A stretch of DNA of 64,000 bases from CAYXPR01 sp964467255 (GTDB taxonomy: Bacteria; Pseudomonadota; Alphaproteobacteria; Rickettsiales; RGZB01). The translations under genes were made by a program, and so were the position numbers. Shown here piece by piece: positions 1-8,978 of the stretch. The notes under the pieces are model-generated. The model ran no database searches and had not been told where the DNA came from. It saw only the letters and a program-made list of their open reading frames with translations. The DNA lies in NCBI GenBank assembly GCA_964467255.1, contig CAYXPR010000004.1:62001-126000 (forward strand), in the 5' to 3' direction. How positions within the stretch are numbered: the stretch's first letter is position 1; every line of letters begins with the position of its first letter.

Positions 1-1880
1 GCAAAACCTTCACCATGGCGCAGGTGATTGAACGCACCCAGCGCCCTGCGATTATTCTGGCGCATAATAAAACGCTCGCCGCACAGCTCTATGAGGAAAT
101 GAAGTCATTTTTCCCTGAAAATGCGGTGGAGTATTTCGTATCGTATTACGATTACTACCAGCCGGAAGCCTACATCCCCAAAACCGATACGTTCATTGAA
201 AAAGATTCCGCCATTAACGAACAGATTGATTTGCTGCGCCACTCGGCCACGCGTTCATTGCTGTCGCGCCGCGATGTGGTGGTGGTGGCGAGTGTGTCGT
301 GCATTTACGGTATCGGTTCGCCGGAACTGTACCTGAAAATGGTGATTCCGCTGCGTGTGGGCGACCGTGTGGATGTAGGAGAACTCACCAAAAAATTCAT
401 CGAGCTGCAATATGAACGCAACGACGTGGAGTTCGCGCGCGGCGCGTTCCGCTTGCGTGGCGACACGCTGGATATTTTTCCCTCGCACATGGATGACCGC
501 GCATGGCGGCTTTCCTTTTTCGGGGATGAGCTGGAAGCAATTACGGAGTTTGATACGCTGACAGGCGAGAAAACCGGCACGATGCAGGATGTAACGATTT
601 TTGCCAACAGCCATTATGTGACACCGCGCCCCACACTGCTGCAAGCGGTGGAGCATATTAAGGTGGAGCTCAAAGAACGCCTCGCCTTTTTAGAAGCGAA
701 TAATAAATTGCTGGAAGCACAGCGGCTTTCGCAGCGCACACAGTTTGATATCGAAATGCTGGTGGAAGCAGGCATGTGCAAGGGTATCGAAAATTATTCG
801 CGTTATTTAACAGGCCGTAAATCGGGTGAGGCACCGCCGACTTTGTTTGAATATCTGCCGAAAGACGCATTGATTTTTGTGGATGAGAGCCATGTGACCG
901 TGCCACAAATCGGTGCGATGCACAAAGGTGACCGCAGCCGTAAAACCACGCTGGTTGAACATGGTTTCCGCCTGCCGAGTGCGCTTGATAACCGCCCGCT
1001 GAAATTTGAAGAGTGGGATGCAATGCGCGGGCAAACCGTGTTTGTTTCTGCGACGCCCGGTAAGTTTGAACTGGAACGCACGCAGGGCGCTTTCATCGAG
1101 CAAGTGGTGCGCCCCACCGGCCTTGTGGACCCTGAATGCATCATCCGCCCCGTGGAATCGCAGGTGGATGACGTGATGGCCGAATGCCGCGAAGTAGCAA
1201 AGCGCGGCGGGCGTGTGCTGGTGACAACGCTGACCAAACGCATGGCAGAAGACCTTACGGAATATATGCAGGAAGCGGGCATTAAGGTGACGTATATGCA
1301 CTCGGATGTGGAAACGCTGGAGCGCGTGGAAATCATCCGCGACTTACGGAAAGGCGTATTTGATGTGCTGATTGGCATCAACCTGCTGCGTGAGGGGCTG
1401 GATATTCCCGAATGCGAACTCGTGGCAATTTTAGATGCCGATAAAGAAGGTTTTCTGCGATCACGCACATCGCTCATTCAAACGATTGGCCGTGCGGCAC
1501 GCAATCTGGACGGTCGCGTGATTTTATATGCCGACAGAATGACGGACTCACTGAAAGCCGCGCTTGAAGAAACCGAACGCCGCAAGCAGCGCCAGATAGC
1601 GCATAATACAAAACATGGCATCACGCCCGCGAGTATCAAAAAGGCAATTTCGGATAGCCTGCATTTTGAGGAAGCTGCCATACTGCCGCCCGAAGCCATC
1701 GGCAAAGACGGTCACACGCTGAGCGGAAAAGCGCTCGAAGATAAAATCACACAGCTGAAAAAGCAGATGCTGAAGGCGGCAGAGAATTTAGAGTTTGAAG
1801 AAGCGGCGAAACTAAGAGATAGCATCCACACGCTGGAACAACTGCTGCTGAAAGCTGGCGGCGAAGCGGCGATGGAATAA
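1..1880 (+). CDS. uvrB: UvrABC system protein B (5' end cut off)
   Basis: UvrB is the damage-verifying helicase-like subunit of nucleotide excision repair; it receives lesions from UvrA and recruits UvrC. The frame is open from base 3 and begins inside Walker A (KTFTMA, the end of the usual GSGKTFTMA), so the true start lies upstream of the window. Visible family motifs are the YYDYYQPEAYIP segment of the beta-hairpin region, the DEAD-like box VDESHVTVPQ, the motif VSATPG, and the C-terminal helicase block with IGINLLREGLDIPE and QTIGRAARN. A UVR domain that binds UvrC closes the protein (about the last 40 residues, with LEFEEAAKLRD). Nothing looks damaged. Identity is essentially certain; only the missing N-terminus limits the entry. 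Confidence 0.97.
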   Translation, partial: KTFTMAQVIERTQRPAIILAHNKTLAAQLYEEMKSFFPENAVEYFVSYYDYYQPEAYIPKTDTFIEKDSAINEQIDLLRHSATRSLLSRRDVVVVASVSCIYGIGSPELYLKMVIPLRVGDRVDVGELTKKFIELQYERNDVEFARGAFRLRGDTLDIFPSHMDDRAWRLSFFGDELEAITEFDTLTGEKTGTMQDVTIFANSHYVTPRPTLLQAVEHIKVELKERLAFLEANNKLLEAQRLSQRTQFDIEMLVEAGMCKGIENYSRYLTGRKSGEAPPTLFEYLPKDALIFVDESHVTVPQIGAMHKGDRSRKTTLVEHGFRLPSALDNRPLKFEEWDAMRGQTVFVSATPGKFELERTQGAFIEQVVRPTGLVDPECIIRPVESQVDDVMAECREVAKRGGRVLVTTLTKRMAEDLTEYMQEAGIKVTYMHSDVETLERVEIIRDLRKGVFDVLIGINLLREGLDIPECELVAILDADKEGFLRSRTSLIQTIGRAARNLDGRVILYADRMTDSLKAALEETERRKQRQIAHNTKHGITPASIKKAISDSLHFEEAAILPPEAIGKDGHTLSGKALEDKITQLKKQMLKAAENLEFEEAAKLRDSIHTLEQLLLKAGGEAAME

Positions 1881-1981
1881 GCCAAGTAACTGATATTTAT
1901 ATATAAATAAACATTTTTGTTTTAACGCTTTCTTAAAATCTCCCGTGTTATTCTTATTGTTGCATCATTGGAGCTGAGGCG

Positions 1982-2599
1982 ATGACACGAAAAGATTGGC
2001 GCGCACAGGAATATCCCTTCCCTGAAACACGGGCGGCCGCCACGCAGTTTTTTCAGCAGCCGTGTGACAGAAACCTTGCGCAGTATATTCCCGCCCGCCA
2101 TATACCGGAAGCAGGTGCGCCCATGCCAACCAATCGCAGGGTGCTTGATTTCATCGTAACGGATTTGCGAGATGCTGTGAGCGAGGACTACCCAGCTTTT
2201 GCACGCCTCTCGGCGGCGGATGAAGAGGCGTATAACAAAGCACCACAGTTACTGAGTGCGGTGGAAGCGCAGGTGCAAGTGCTGGATGCGATTGTGGCAG
2301 GCGAACTACCACAAAAAAGCCAAGCCTTTGCATTGGTGGATGAAGAGTTCCGTGGTGCATTGCAAGCGCTCATGCGTATTGAACGTGGCGATTTTTTAGA
2401 GAAAGAAAAGCCTGCGCAGACAGCTGAAACCACGATGGAAGCAGTGCGGGATTTTATGATGGAAGCGGTTACAACACCTCCCGATGTGCAAGCAGAAACT
2501 AAAAGAGCGCTACACGCACTGGATCAATTGGCATTTGGGTTAGAAGCGCTCGGCGCGACCTTCGTACGTGAAAATAGCCAGCAGCGATTTGTTGATTAA
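1982..2599 (+). CDS. Hypothetical protein, 205 aa
   Basis: I do not recognise this soluble, mostly helical protein. It has no signal peptide or membrane segment and is rich in Glu and Ala. The ATG at 1982 follows a GGAG about 8 bases upstream. It lies alone in an AT-rich gap behind uvrB and faces cckA; its TAA stop overlaps the cckA stop by four bases (TTAA at 2596-2599). Codon use looks like that of the neighbours, with many GCG, GAA and GTG codons, and a single long frame with a good ribosome site supports a real gene. Function unknown. Confidence 0.7.
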   Translation: MTRKDWRAQEYPFPETRAAATQFFQQPCDRNLAQYIPARHIPEAGAPMPTNRRVLDFIVTDLRDAVSEDYPAFARLSAADEEAYNKAPQLLSAVEAQVQVLDAIVAGELPQKSQAFALVDEEFRGALQALMRIERGDFLEKEKPAQTAETTMEAVRDFMMEAVTTPPDVQAETKRALHALDQLAFGLEALGATFVRENSQQRFVD

Positions 2600-5190
2600 G
2601 ACTTCGGTGCGGCTTTGTCTTTAGGCCGCGCATCCATTACTTCTTTCACTTTCATCGCGAGCTGCTTCAGTGTGAAAGGCTTAGGCAGGAAGTTGAACTT
2701 ACGTTCCGTGCCATAGGTTTTAAAGAAAGCATCTTCGCCATAACCCGAGATAAAGATGACGCTGATTTCTTTATAGTTGCGCATGATTTCTTCCACCATG
2801 GTGGGGCCGTTGATGCCAGGCATCACGACGTCGGTCACCACGAGTTCAATTTCCGACCCGCGCTCTTGCATCATGGCAAGCGCGGCTTCGCCGCAATCCG
2901 CCTCAAGCACATGGTAGCCTTTGTTGCGCAGTGCGCGCGCGCTGAAAATGCGCACGGGGTCTTCGTCTTCCACCAGCAGCACCGTGCCAGCACCAGTCAG
3001 GTCGGAGACCGCCTTTTCTTCCTTCTCGAGCGCTTCTTTCTGCTGCACTTTTTCACTTTCGCTGGCACGCGGCAGGAAGATGCTGAAGCTGGTGCCCTCA
3101 CGCAATTTGCTGGAAACGTAAATATAGCCACCCGTCTGCTTGATGATGCCATACACCGTGGCAAGACCAAGGCCGGTGCCGGAGCCGATTTCTTTGGTGG
3201 AAAAGAAGGGTTCAAAAATTTTGCGGATGATGTCAGGCTCGATGCCTGTGCCAGTGTCGGAAATTTCAATCAGACTGTAATCGCCATCCACAATCTCTTC
3301 GTCTTCTGCCGGAGGAAGCAACTTCGGATCGATGGGATTGGCGCGGTCGATGGTGACGTTCTGTGTGCGGATGGTGAGGGTGCCGCCGCCCTTCATGGCA
3401 TCGCGTGCATTCACGGCGAGGTTGATGATGACTTGTTCGAACTGGCCTTGGTCGACCTTTACCGGAGAGAGGTCGCGCCCATGTGTGATTTTAAGTTCGA
3501 TGTTTTCGCCAATCAGTCGGCGCAGCAGGTTCGAAAGGTCAGCCAGAATGTCGGTGATGTCCATCACCACCGGCTGCAAGGTTTGCTTGCGCGAGAACGC
3601 CAAAAGCTGGCGCACCAGCCCTGCTGCACGGTTGGCATTTTGTTTGACCTGCATGATGTCAGAGAAAGACGGGTCACCCGCTGGATGGCGAATGAGCAGC
3701 AGGTCGCAAAAGCCCATCATGGCGGTGAGCAGGTTGTTAAAGTCGTGCGCGATACCGCCAGCAAGCTGGCCCACGGCCTGCATTTTTTGCGAGTGCACCA
3801 CGCGCTGTTCGAGGTTTTTGAACTCGGTCGTATCCACCAGGAAAGCAATAAATTGCGGTTCTTCTATGTTGGGTTTATAGCCGCGTGTGATGTAAAGGCT
3901 GGCCGAAACTTCATGCCTGTCCGGATGCGTGATGCGCACTTCCATGATATGCTTTAAGGGGTCGTAGCCTTCTTCCTTGGCGGACTTAATCAGCGCATGC
4001 GCCTCGGCTTTTTGTTCCTGCTTTAAGGATTGCACGAGCGACCAACCTGTGTTTTCTTCCGGCGGTTTGCCCATAATGCGGCGCATGGCAAGGTTGCTGT
4101 GTTTCACAAAACCATTTTCATCGAGCAATGCCACGGCGAGTGGTGCGTTATCCATAAACTCGCGGATTTTGTCGCCCTGTTTTTTATCAGTCTGTTGTGC
4201 GCCGCTATCGGCCGTCATCACGAAGCCATAGCGAATCCCGCCTTCTTCCGAGCCAGTGGCAATTTGAGTGACATAGGATTTGACCGGTTTGTTGAGGCGG
4301 TTGCGGAAGGCAATTTCACCGTGCCAGCTGGCGCCGAACCCAGCCATGTCTGCGCTGCCGAACACGACTTGCCCAAGCTGGAGCGTGCCTTCGGACAAAC
4401 TATCTGCTGTTTTTCCGACCATGTCGGAGAACATGGAGTTGGCGTAGATGAAATTATTTTTCTCGTTCAGCGCGTAGCACCCCATCGGGAGCTGGTCAAA
4501 AAAGCGCGTGAGCATGCCAAACATGCTGCTGGCAGAAGGTGCAGCACCCTGCGCAGGTGCGGCGACGTTGCTGGCGGTTTGCAATTTTCCCGGTGCAAAA
4601 GCACGCACAATGGCAAAGCCCTTCGGGCGCTTGATGGGCTCAAGCAACACTTCAAGCTGCTGGCGCAGGCCAAACCCGTCGGTGATGGAAAAAGATACGC
4701 GGCCGGAGGTGCCATTTTTCAGCGCTTCGATGAGGATGGTTTTATCCGCTTCCAGCAGCCCCATGCCGAGCAGCAGGCTATCGAATGTTTTGGTGCCGCT
4801 CGCGACGTCACGCGAGAAGAGTTTGTAAAATCCCGGGCTCATGTAGGCGATTTCACCGGTGGATTTTAACATGACGGTGAATTCCGTGCCCGTGCTGGCG
4901 CCGCCCGCATAGAGCGCGTTTTCAAAGTCGCTGGCGAGCATCATGTCATTCAGCTTCAGCACCTGATAGGTGACATAACCGATAAGGCCAAGGAAGATAG
5001 CGGTAAGCAAGCTTACCAGCGCGGTGGTGCCCATGGAGGGGGCGTTGTAACTGGCGCCGAGGAGCACAAAAAAAGCAACCGTCAGAAGCCCCGACATCAG
5101 CCACGGCGAAGGCTTCGGTGCGCGGCGTATGAAATCGTCGGCATCGGCCTTGCGGGCAACAGCAACTTTATCGGCCAAACGGTCTTGCAT
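2596..5190 (-). CDS. cckA: Hybrid sensor histidine kinase CckA
   Basis: CckA is the alphaproteobacterial hybrid kinase that feeds phosphate through ChpT to the cell-cycle and motility regulator CtrA. The 864-residue protein has two N-terminal membrane segments (about residues 31-48 and 56-75), PAS-like sensor regions (about 95-200, 225-325 and 340-455) and a dimerisation/phosphoacceptor helix with AHDFNN (His482). The kinase ATPase domain has NLAVNARDAM, DTGTGI and GTGLGL boxes. A C-terminal receiver has EDED, phosphoacceptor Asp787 (VVTDVVMPG) and Lys837. Domain order and the HDFNNLLTAMMGFCDLL region are typical of CckA. It overlaps the preceding convergent gene by four bases. flhB lies just upstream on the same strand, separated by a hairpin. 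No ChpT or CtrA is in the window. Confidence 0.93.
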   Translation of the reverse strand: MQDRLADKVAVARKADADDFIRRAPKPSPWLMSGLLTVAFFVLLGASYNAPSMGTTALVSLLTAIFLGLIGYVTYQVLKLNDMMLASDFENALYAGGASTGTEFTVMLKSTGEIAYMSPGFYKLFSRDVASGTKTFDSLLLGMGLLEADKTILIEALKNGTSGRVSFSITDGFGLRQQLEVLLEPIKRPKGFAIVRAFAPGKLQTASNVAAPAQGAAPSASSMFGMLTRFFDQLPMGCYALNEKNNFIYANSMFSDMVGKTADSLSEGTLQLGQVVFGSADMAGFGASWHGEIAFRNRLNKPVKSYVTQIATGSEEGGIRYGFVMTADSGAQQTDKKQGDKIREFMDNAPLAVALLDENGFVKHSNLAMRRIMGKPPEENTGWSLVQSLKQEQKAEAHALIKSAKEEGYDPLKHIMEVRITHPDRHEVSASLYITRGYKPNIEEPQFIAFLVDTTEFKNLEQRVVHSQKMQAVGQLAGGIAHDFNNLLTAMMGFCDLLLIRHPAGDPSFSDIMQVKQNANRAAGLVRQLLAFSRKQTLQPVVMDITDILADLSNLLRRLIGENIELKITHGRDLSPVKVDQGQFEQVIINLAVNARDAMKGGGTLTIRTQNVTIDRANPIDPKLLPPAEDEEIVDGDYSLIEISDTGTGIEPDIIRKIFEPFFSTKEIGSGTGLGLATVYGIIKQTGGYIYVSSKLREGTSFSIFLPRASESEKVQQKEALEKEEKAVSDLTGAGTVLLVEDEDPVRIFSARALRNKGYHVLEADCGEAALAMMQERGSEIELVVTDVVMPGINGPTMVEEIMRNYKEISVIFISGYGEDAFFKTYGTERKFNFLPKPFTLKQLAMKVKEVMDARPKDKAAPKS

Positions 5191-5234
5191 GGGCGGCTTT
5201 CGCTTTTCTTCTATTCTGCCCTTTGTTTGTAAGG

Positions 5235-5280
5235 AAAAAAACCTTAAATAGCAACCGCCTGCTTATGCCTTAAGCAGGCG
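5235..5280 (-). terminator. Hairpin terminator behind flhB
   Basis: A perfect 10-bp inverted repeat (5256-5265 with 5271-5280, arms CGCCTGCTTA and TAAGCAGGCG, 5-base loop) lies directly behind the flhB stop. On the minus strand it is followed after about 14 bases by a run of seven T (5235-5241). The gap between stem and T-run is longer than usual, so termination may be leaky into cckA. Confidence 0.55.
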
Positions 5281-5286
5281 TGGGGG

Positions 5287-6411
5287 CTAAATACGCGCTC
5301 TTTTGGCTTCGGCCTTGGCAGCGGCCTTTTTGGGCAATTTGCCCTTCAGGCGGTAAACGTAGCCAATGACCTCAGCCACGGCTTGGTAGAATTCGAGCGG
5401 AATTTCACCGTCTAAATCCACTGTGGTGTAGAGCGAGCGTGCAAGCGGCGGGTTTTCTACCACCGGTACTTTATTGAGTTCAGCCACTTCGCGGATTTTG
5501 AGTGCGATGGCATCTGCGCCCTTGGCGACCAGTATCGGCGCGGTCATTTTGTCTTCGTCGTATTTCAGCGCGACGGCATAGTGCGTGGGGTTGGTGATAA
5601 CCACCGAGGCCTCTGGCACGCTTGACATCATGCGCTGGCGGGCCTTTTCCTGACGCAGTTGTTTGAGGCGCGCCTTGATAACCGGATCCCCTTCCGTTTG
5701 CTTATATTCTTCCTTCATTTCTTGGCGGCTCATGCGCAGTTTTTTCATGTATTCATAGCGCTGGTACATGTAGTCGAGCAGGGCGATGGCGGCCATCACA
5801 ATTGCGGCACCAAGCGCCATGCGGAAAGCAAGCGTGCCCATGTAACGCATGAGTTCCGGCATTGCATAGGCCGTGAGGGTTTCCATGCGCCCCATTTCCG
5901 GCATCACCACCATGTACGCTACCACGCCGACGAGCGTGATTTTGATAAGACCTTTGATGAACTCCATGAGAGAACGCAGCGAAAACATGCGCTGTAAACC
6001 CTTCATGGGCGAGATTTTTTCAAGCTTGGGCAGGATGGGGTCGGCAGTGAAAATAAAACCATGCTGCACAAAATGCGACAAGAATGCCGCTAGCACCACC
6101 GTGATGAATGGAATGGAAATAAGCGAGAGTAAGTCCCCCACCACCTGCCACGACAAAATGGCAAGCCCACCATTGTCGAGAATGATGTCATGCGGGGACT
6201 GAATGAAATGCGCAAACAGGCGTATTGCACGCTTCATCAGATACGGCAAAAACCATGCGATGTTGAAAACCAACACAACAATCATCAGGAAGTTGGTGAC
6301 TTCCTTTGAAGAAATAACCTGACCTTTTTTGACGGCTTCTTGTAACCGTCGTTGCGTAGGCTCTTCGGTTTTTTCCTGCGCCCCGCCGCCCTGCTGCTCT
6401 TCGTCTGCCAT
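5287..6411 (-). CDS. flhB: Flagellar type III export protein FlhB
   Basis: FlhB is the inner-membrane switch protein of the flagellar export gate; it changes specificity from rod/hook to filament substrates after self-cleavage. This 374-residue copy has a cytoplasmic N-terminus, four membrane helices (roughly 38-58, 90-112, 150-172, 190-212) and a soluble C-terminal domain. The autocleavage motif NPTH is at residues 274-277, cut between Asn274 and Pro275. The C-terminal tail is Lys/Ala-rich. It is separated from its usual partners fliR and flhA, which are not in this window, so it seems to be an isolated flagellar gene between parA and cckA. The ATG at 6411 is preceded by AAGGAG. Confidence 0.95.
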   Translation of the reverse strand: MADEEQQGGGAQEKTEEPTQRRLQEAVKKGQVISSKEVTNFLMIVVLVFNIAWFLPYLMKRAIRLFAHFIQSPHDIILDNGGLAILSWQVVGDLLSLISIPFITVVLAAFLSHFVQHGFIFTADPILPKLEKISPMKGLQRMFSLRSLMEFIKGLIKITLVGVVAYMVVMPEMGRMETLTAYAMPELMRYMGTLAFRMALGAAIVMAAIALLDYMYQRYEYMKKLRMSRQEMKEEYKQTEGDPVIKARLKQLRQEKARQRMMSSVPEASVVITNPTHYAVALKYDEDKMTAPILVAKGADAIALKIREVAELNKVPVVENPPLARSLYTTVDLDGEIPLEFYQAVAEVIGYVYRLKGKLPKKAAAKAEAKRARI

Positions 6412-6438
6412 TTAAGCAGCTCCTTGAATGCGGTGGGT

Positions 6439-7179
6439 TTATCCGGCCTTACGGATTTTTTTACGCGTTGCCGTGCTGCTGCTTGCCGGCGCTTTTTTCT
6501 TCGGCGCGGCTTTTTTTGTTTCTTCCGGTTTTGCCGGAGCAAAGCTGGCAAGACCAATCAGCCCTGCGATTTCACCCGCCAGCATACGCACTTCCTGTGC
6601 GGCTTGGCTGGAAGGTGCCGTTTCGGTGACGCAGCGGCCCTCAAGCAGGCTGGAGGCAAACATCACGCGGTTGCCGAGCAGGGTTTTGAGGCGGCTCGAA
6701 AGCTCGCGGCTGACCTGCTGCGCCAGCTTAGAGTTGGGTGACACGCGGTTTAACAGCACATGGCACGGCACGTTTTCGGCTTTGCAGATATCCACCGTGC
6801 TTTTGGTGGCCCATAAATCTGTAGGGCTTGGCTGCACGGGGATAATCACCACGTCTGCCACGCGGATGGCGGTTTTCGCTTCGGTTTCCGTGTGTGGCGG
6901 GCTGTCGATGAGTATGATGTCGAACCCGTCTTTCAGGCGGTCAATCTCGGAGCGCAGGCGCCAGCCGGAAAGGGTAGAAAAATGTAAACCCGTGAAGCCT
7001 TCGCCAAAACGCTTTTCGCGCACAGCATGCCAGTGGGTGAGTGAACCCTGCGGGTCGATATCGATGATGGCAACCTTGTTGCCCTTCTGTGCAAACGCCA
7101 CGGCCAGATGGGCCGCTACGGTGGTTTTTCCGGCGCCGCCTTTTTGCTGCGCGATGGTAATCACTTTATGCTGCGCCAT
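6439..7179 (-). CDS. ParA-family ATPase, orphan
   Basis: Deviant Walker A P-loop ATPase of the ParA/MinD class, 246 residues. QKGGAGKTT lies at residues 12-20, Walker A' is IDIDPQGSL and switch II is DSPPHTE. I chose the ATG at 7179 because a strong GGGGG lies 6 bases upstream and the P-loop then sits where ParA proteins have it; a longer frame to 7353 adds unrelated residues that overlap tsaC. The C-terminus ends in a Lys/Ala/Pro-rich tail of about 35 residues that could bind DNA nonspecifically. No parB or parS-like site is nearby, so chromosome ParA is unlikely. Orphan ParA proteins position chemoreceptor clusters, flagella or other cargo, and flhB next door makes that possible. It is not clearly MipZ. 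Confidence 0.82.
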   Translation of the reverse strand: MAQHKVITIAQQKGGAGKTTVAAHLAVAFAQKGNKVAIIDIDPQGSLTHWHAVREKRFGEGFTGLHFSTLSGWRLRSEIDRLKDGFDIILIDSPPHTETEAKTAIRVADVVIIPVQPSPTDLWATKSTVDICKAENVPCHVLLNRVSPNSKLAQQVSRELSSRLKTLLGNRVMFASSLLEGRCVTETAPSSQAAQEVRMLAGEIAGLIGLASFAPAKPEETKKAAPKKKAPASSSTATRKKIRKAG

Positions 7180-7268
7180 ATGTTTTCCCCCTATGACGAT
7201 ATGATTTTGCGGATGCACCCCATCCGCGCTATAGTCCCCAGTGCAAGGAGTAACACAAGAGGGCAAAG

Positions 7269-7895
7269 ATGTCTTGCAGAATTCATGCGGCAGATGAGGC
7301 GAATATTCGTGAGGCGGTGCGGCGCTTAAAACGCGGCGAGGTGATAGGTGCACCCACGGAAACCGTCTATGGCCTGTTTGCCGATGCCTCGAACCCGCAA
7401 GCGCTCCGCCGCCTGAAGGAAATCAAAGGCCGCGCGTTTGATAAACCCTTGCAGGTGATGGTGCCAACCGCGCTATGGGCCAAAGATGTGGCAGTGCTTT
7501 CCCCTGCTGCTCAGAAGCTTGCCGATACATTTTTCCCCGGCCCGCTGACGCTGGTGGTGTATCGCAAGGAAACGAAATATGTGGATGAAGAAACGGCACC
7601 TGCGCAGGACACAATTGGCATTAGGATTCCTGACCACACAGCGGTGCAGAAATTGTTACAGGCTTTTGAAAAGCCACTTGCCGCCAGCAGTGCGAATGAG
7701 GCAGGTGCCGAGAGCGCGGTGAATGCGGATGATGCCGCCCGCGCACTGGCGGCGCATGATATATTTATGCTGGCAGGTGAGGGGCGTATCGGGCGCGGTT
7801 CGAGCGTGGTGGATATGACTGGAAAAGAACCAAAATTATTGCGCGAAGGCAGCCTGAGCCTAAAAGAAATACACGCCGCGCTTAACGCGCGATAA
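7269..7895 (+). CDS. tsaC: Threonylcarbamoyl-AMP synthase (TsaC/Sua5 family)
   Basis: Makes L-threonylcarbamoyl-adenylate from threonine, bicarbonate and ATP, the first step of t6A modification at position 37 of ANN-decoding tRNAs. The 208-residue protein is a single YrdC domain: PTETVYGLFADA near the N-terminus, the basic strip KEIKGRAFDKPL, FFPGPLTLV, GIRIPDH and ASSANEAG in the family order. It lacks the extra C-terminal Sua5 domain (families with it are about 320-350 residues), so it is the short TsaC form. The ATG at 7269 has GAGGG five bases upstream. It is divergent from parA and overlaps the end of hisC by 14 bases. Confidence 0.9.
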   Translation: MSCRIHAADEANIREAVRRLKRGEVIGAPTETVYGLFADASNPQALRRLKEIKGRAFDKPLQVMVPTALWAKDVAVLSPAAQKLADTFFPGPLTLVVYRKETKYVDEETAPAQDTIGIRIPDHTAVQKLLQAFEKPLAASSANEAGAESAVNADDAARALAAHDIFMLAGEGRIGRGSSVVDMTGKEPKLLREGSLSLKEIHAALNAR

Positions 7896-8973
7896 AATCT
7901 TTTAAGGCTTCCGCGAGAGCGCGGTTTTCTTCTTCAAGACCGACGGTGATACGCAAACAATTCGGTAAGCCATAGCTGACCATGCTGCGCACGATGATGC
8001 CGCGCGTGTGCAGGAAACTATCTGCCGCCGCTGCATCATGCCGCTTGGATTTGGGGAATTCCACCAACAGGAAGTTCGCCACACTCGGGTGCACGGTGAG
8101 GCCAAGCCCTGCCAGCGTGCGTGCCATCCATGCGCGCTGTTCAGTGTTGTGGCGCACGGCTTTTTCGGTGTATTCCACGTCTTTTAGCGAAGCAACGCCC
8201 GCCACCTGTGCAACATCAGACACGTTAAAGGGTCCGCGCACGCGGTGCATAATATCTGCCACCTCAGGCGGGAAGTAACCCCAGCCCAGGCGCAGCGACG
8301 CAATGCCGTAAATTTTAGAAAATGTGTGCAGGGCCACGGTGTTTTCAGTTTCTTCCACCAGCCTGTGGCAGTGGGAATAATCTTTCTCCGTAACATATTC
8401 CGCGTAGGCGTTGTCGAGCACCAGCAGCACATGTGCGGGCAGCTGCTTGCGCAAAGCGCGGATGTCTTTTTCTGGCAAGTACGAACCCGTGGGATTATTT
8501 GGATTGGCAATGAAAAGCAAACGGGTTTTCGGCGTGACGGCTGCCAGCAAATTCTTGATGCTCGCAGTAAGATTCTCTTCCGCCGCAACCACTGGCGTTG
8601 CACCCACGCGCAGCGCCGAAATGGGATACATTAAAAACCCATATTGGCTGTAGAGCACTTCCGTGCCCGGGCCGGCATAGGCTTGGCAGAGCAGGGCAAT
8701 CAGTTCATCAGAGCCTGCGCTGCACACGATGCGGGATTCTTCCAGCGCATAACGTGCGGCGATGGCGGCTTTTACTTCGGTGGCGTTGCCGTCGGGATAG
8801 CGATGCGCTTTATGCAGGGCTTTTTCGATGGCTTTCAGCGCCAGCGGGCTGGGGCCGAACGGATTTTCATTCGATGAAAGTTTAATCGGATTGGCCACGC
8901 CTTCAAGCCGAGAGGTACCCGGTTTGTAGGGTTTTATTTTTAAAATCTCGTTATGAGAAAGGGGGAGCTTCAT
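7882..8973 (-). CDS. hisC: Histidinol-phosphate aminotransferase
   Basis: PLP-dependent class I/II aminotransferase that converts imidazole acetol phosphate to histidinol phosphate; in this gene context it may also transaminate aromatic keto acids. With the ATG at 8973 it is 363 residues. Motifs are SSNENPFGPSP, the PLP-site residues IANPNNPTGS and Asp187 (VLDNAYAEY), and the Schiff-base Lys220 (HTFSKIYG). A longer frame adds 26 residues that overlap the upstream gene and is less likely; AAAGG sits just before the chosen ATG. It starts 5 bases after the stop of the chorismate-mutase gene, so the two are co-transcribed. That arrangement is typical of alphaproteobacterial aromatic amino-acid clusters. 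Confidence 0.92.
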   Translation of the reverse strand: MKLPLSHNEILKIKPYKPGTSRLEGVANPIKLSSNENPFGPSPLALKAIEKALHKAHRYPDGNATEVKAAIAARYALEESRIVCSAGSDELIALLCQAYAGPGTEVLYSQYGFLMYPISALRVGATPVVAAEENLTASIKNLLAAVTPKTRLLFIANPNNPTGSYLPEKDIRALRKQLPAHVLLVLDNAYAEYVTEKDYSHCHRLVEETENTVALHTFSKIYGIASLRLGWGYFPPEVADIMHRVRGPFNVSDVAQVAGVASLKDVEYTEKAVRHNTEQRAWMARTLAGLGLTVHPSVANFLLVEFPKSKRHDAAAADSFLHTRGIIVRSMVSYGLPNCLRITVGLEEENRALAEALKDFIAR

Positions 8974-8978
8974 TGCCT

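Noticed and set aside
2866..4869. Long plus-strand frames (363 and 279 codons) opposite cckA
   Set aside because: They are antisense shadows of the clearly coding cckA, without ribosome sites or recognisable domains; their composition mirrors the opposite strand.
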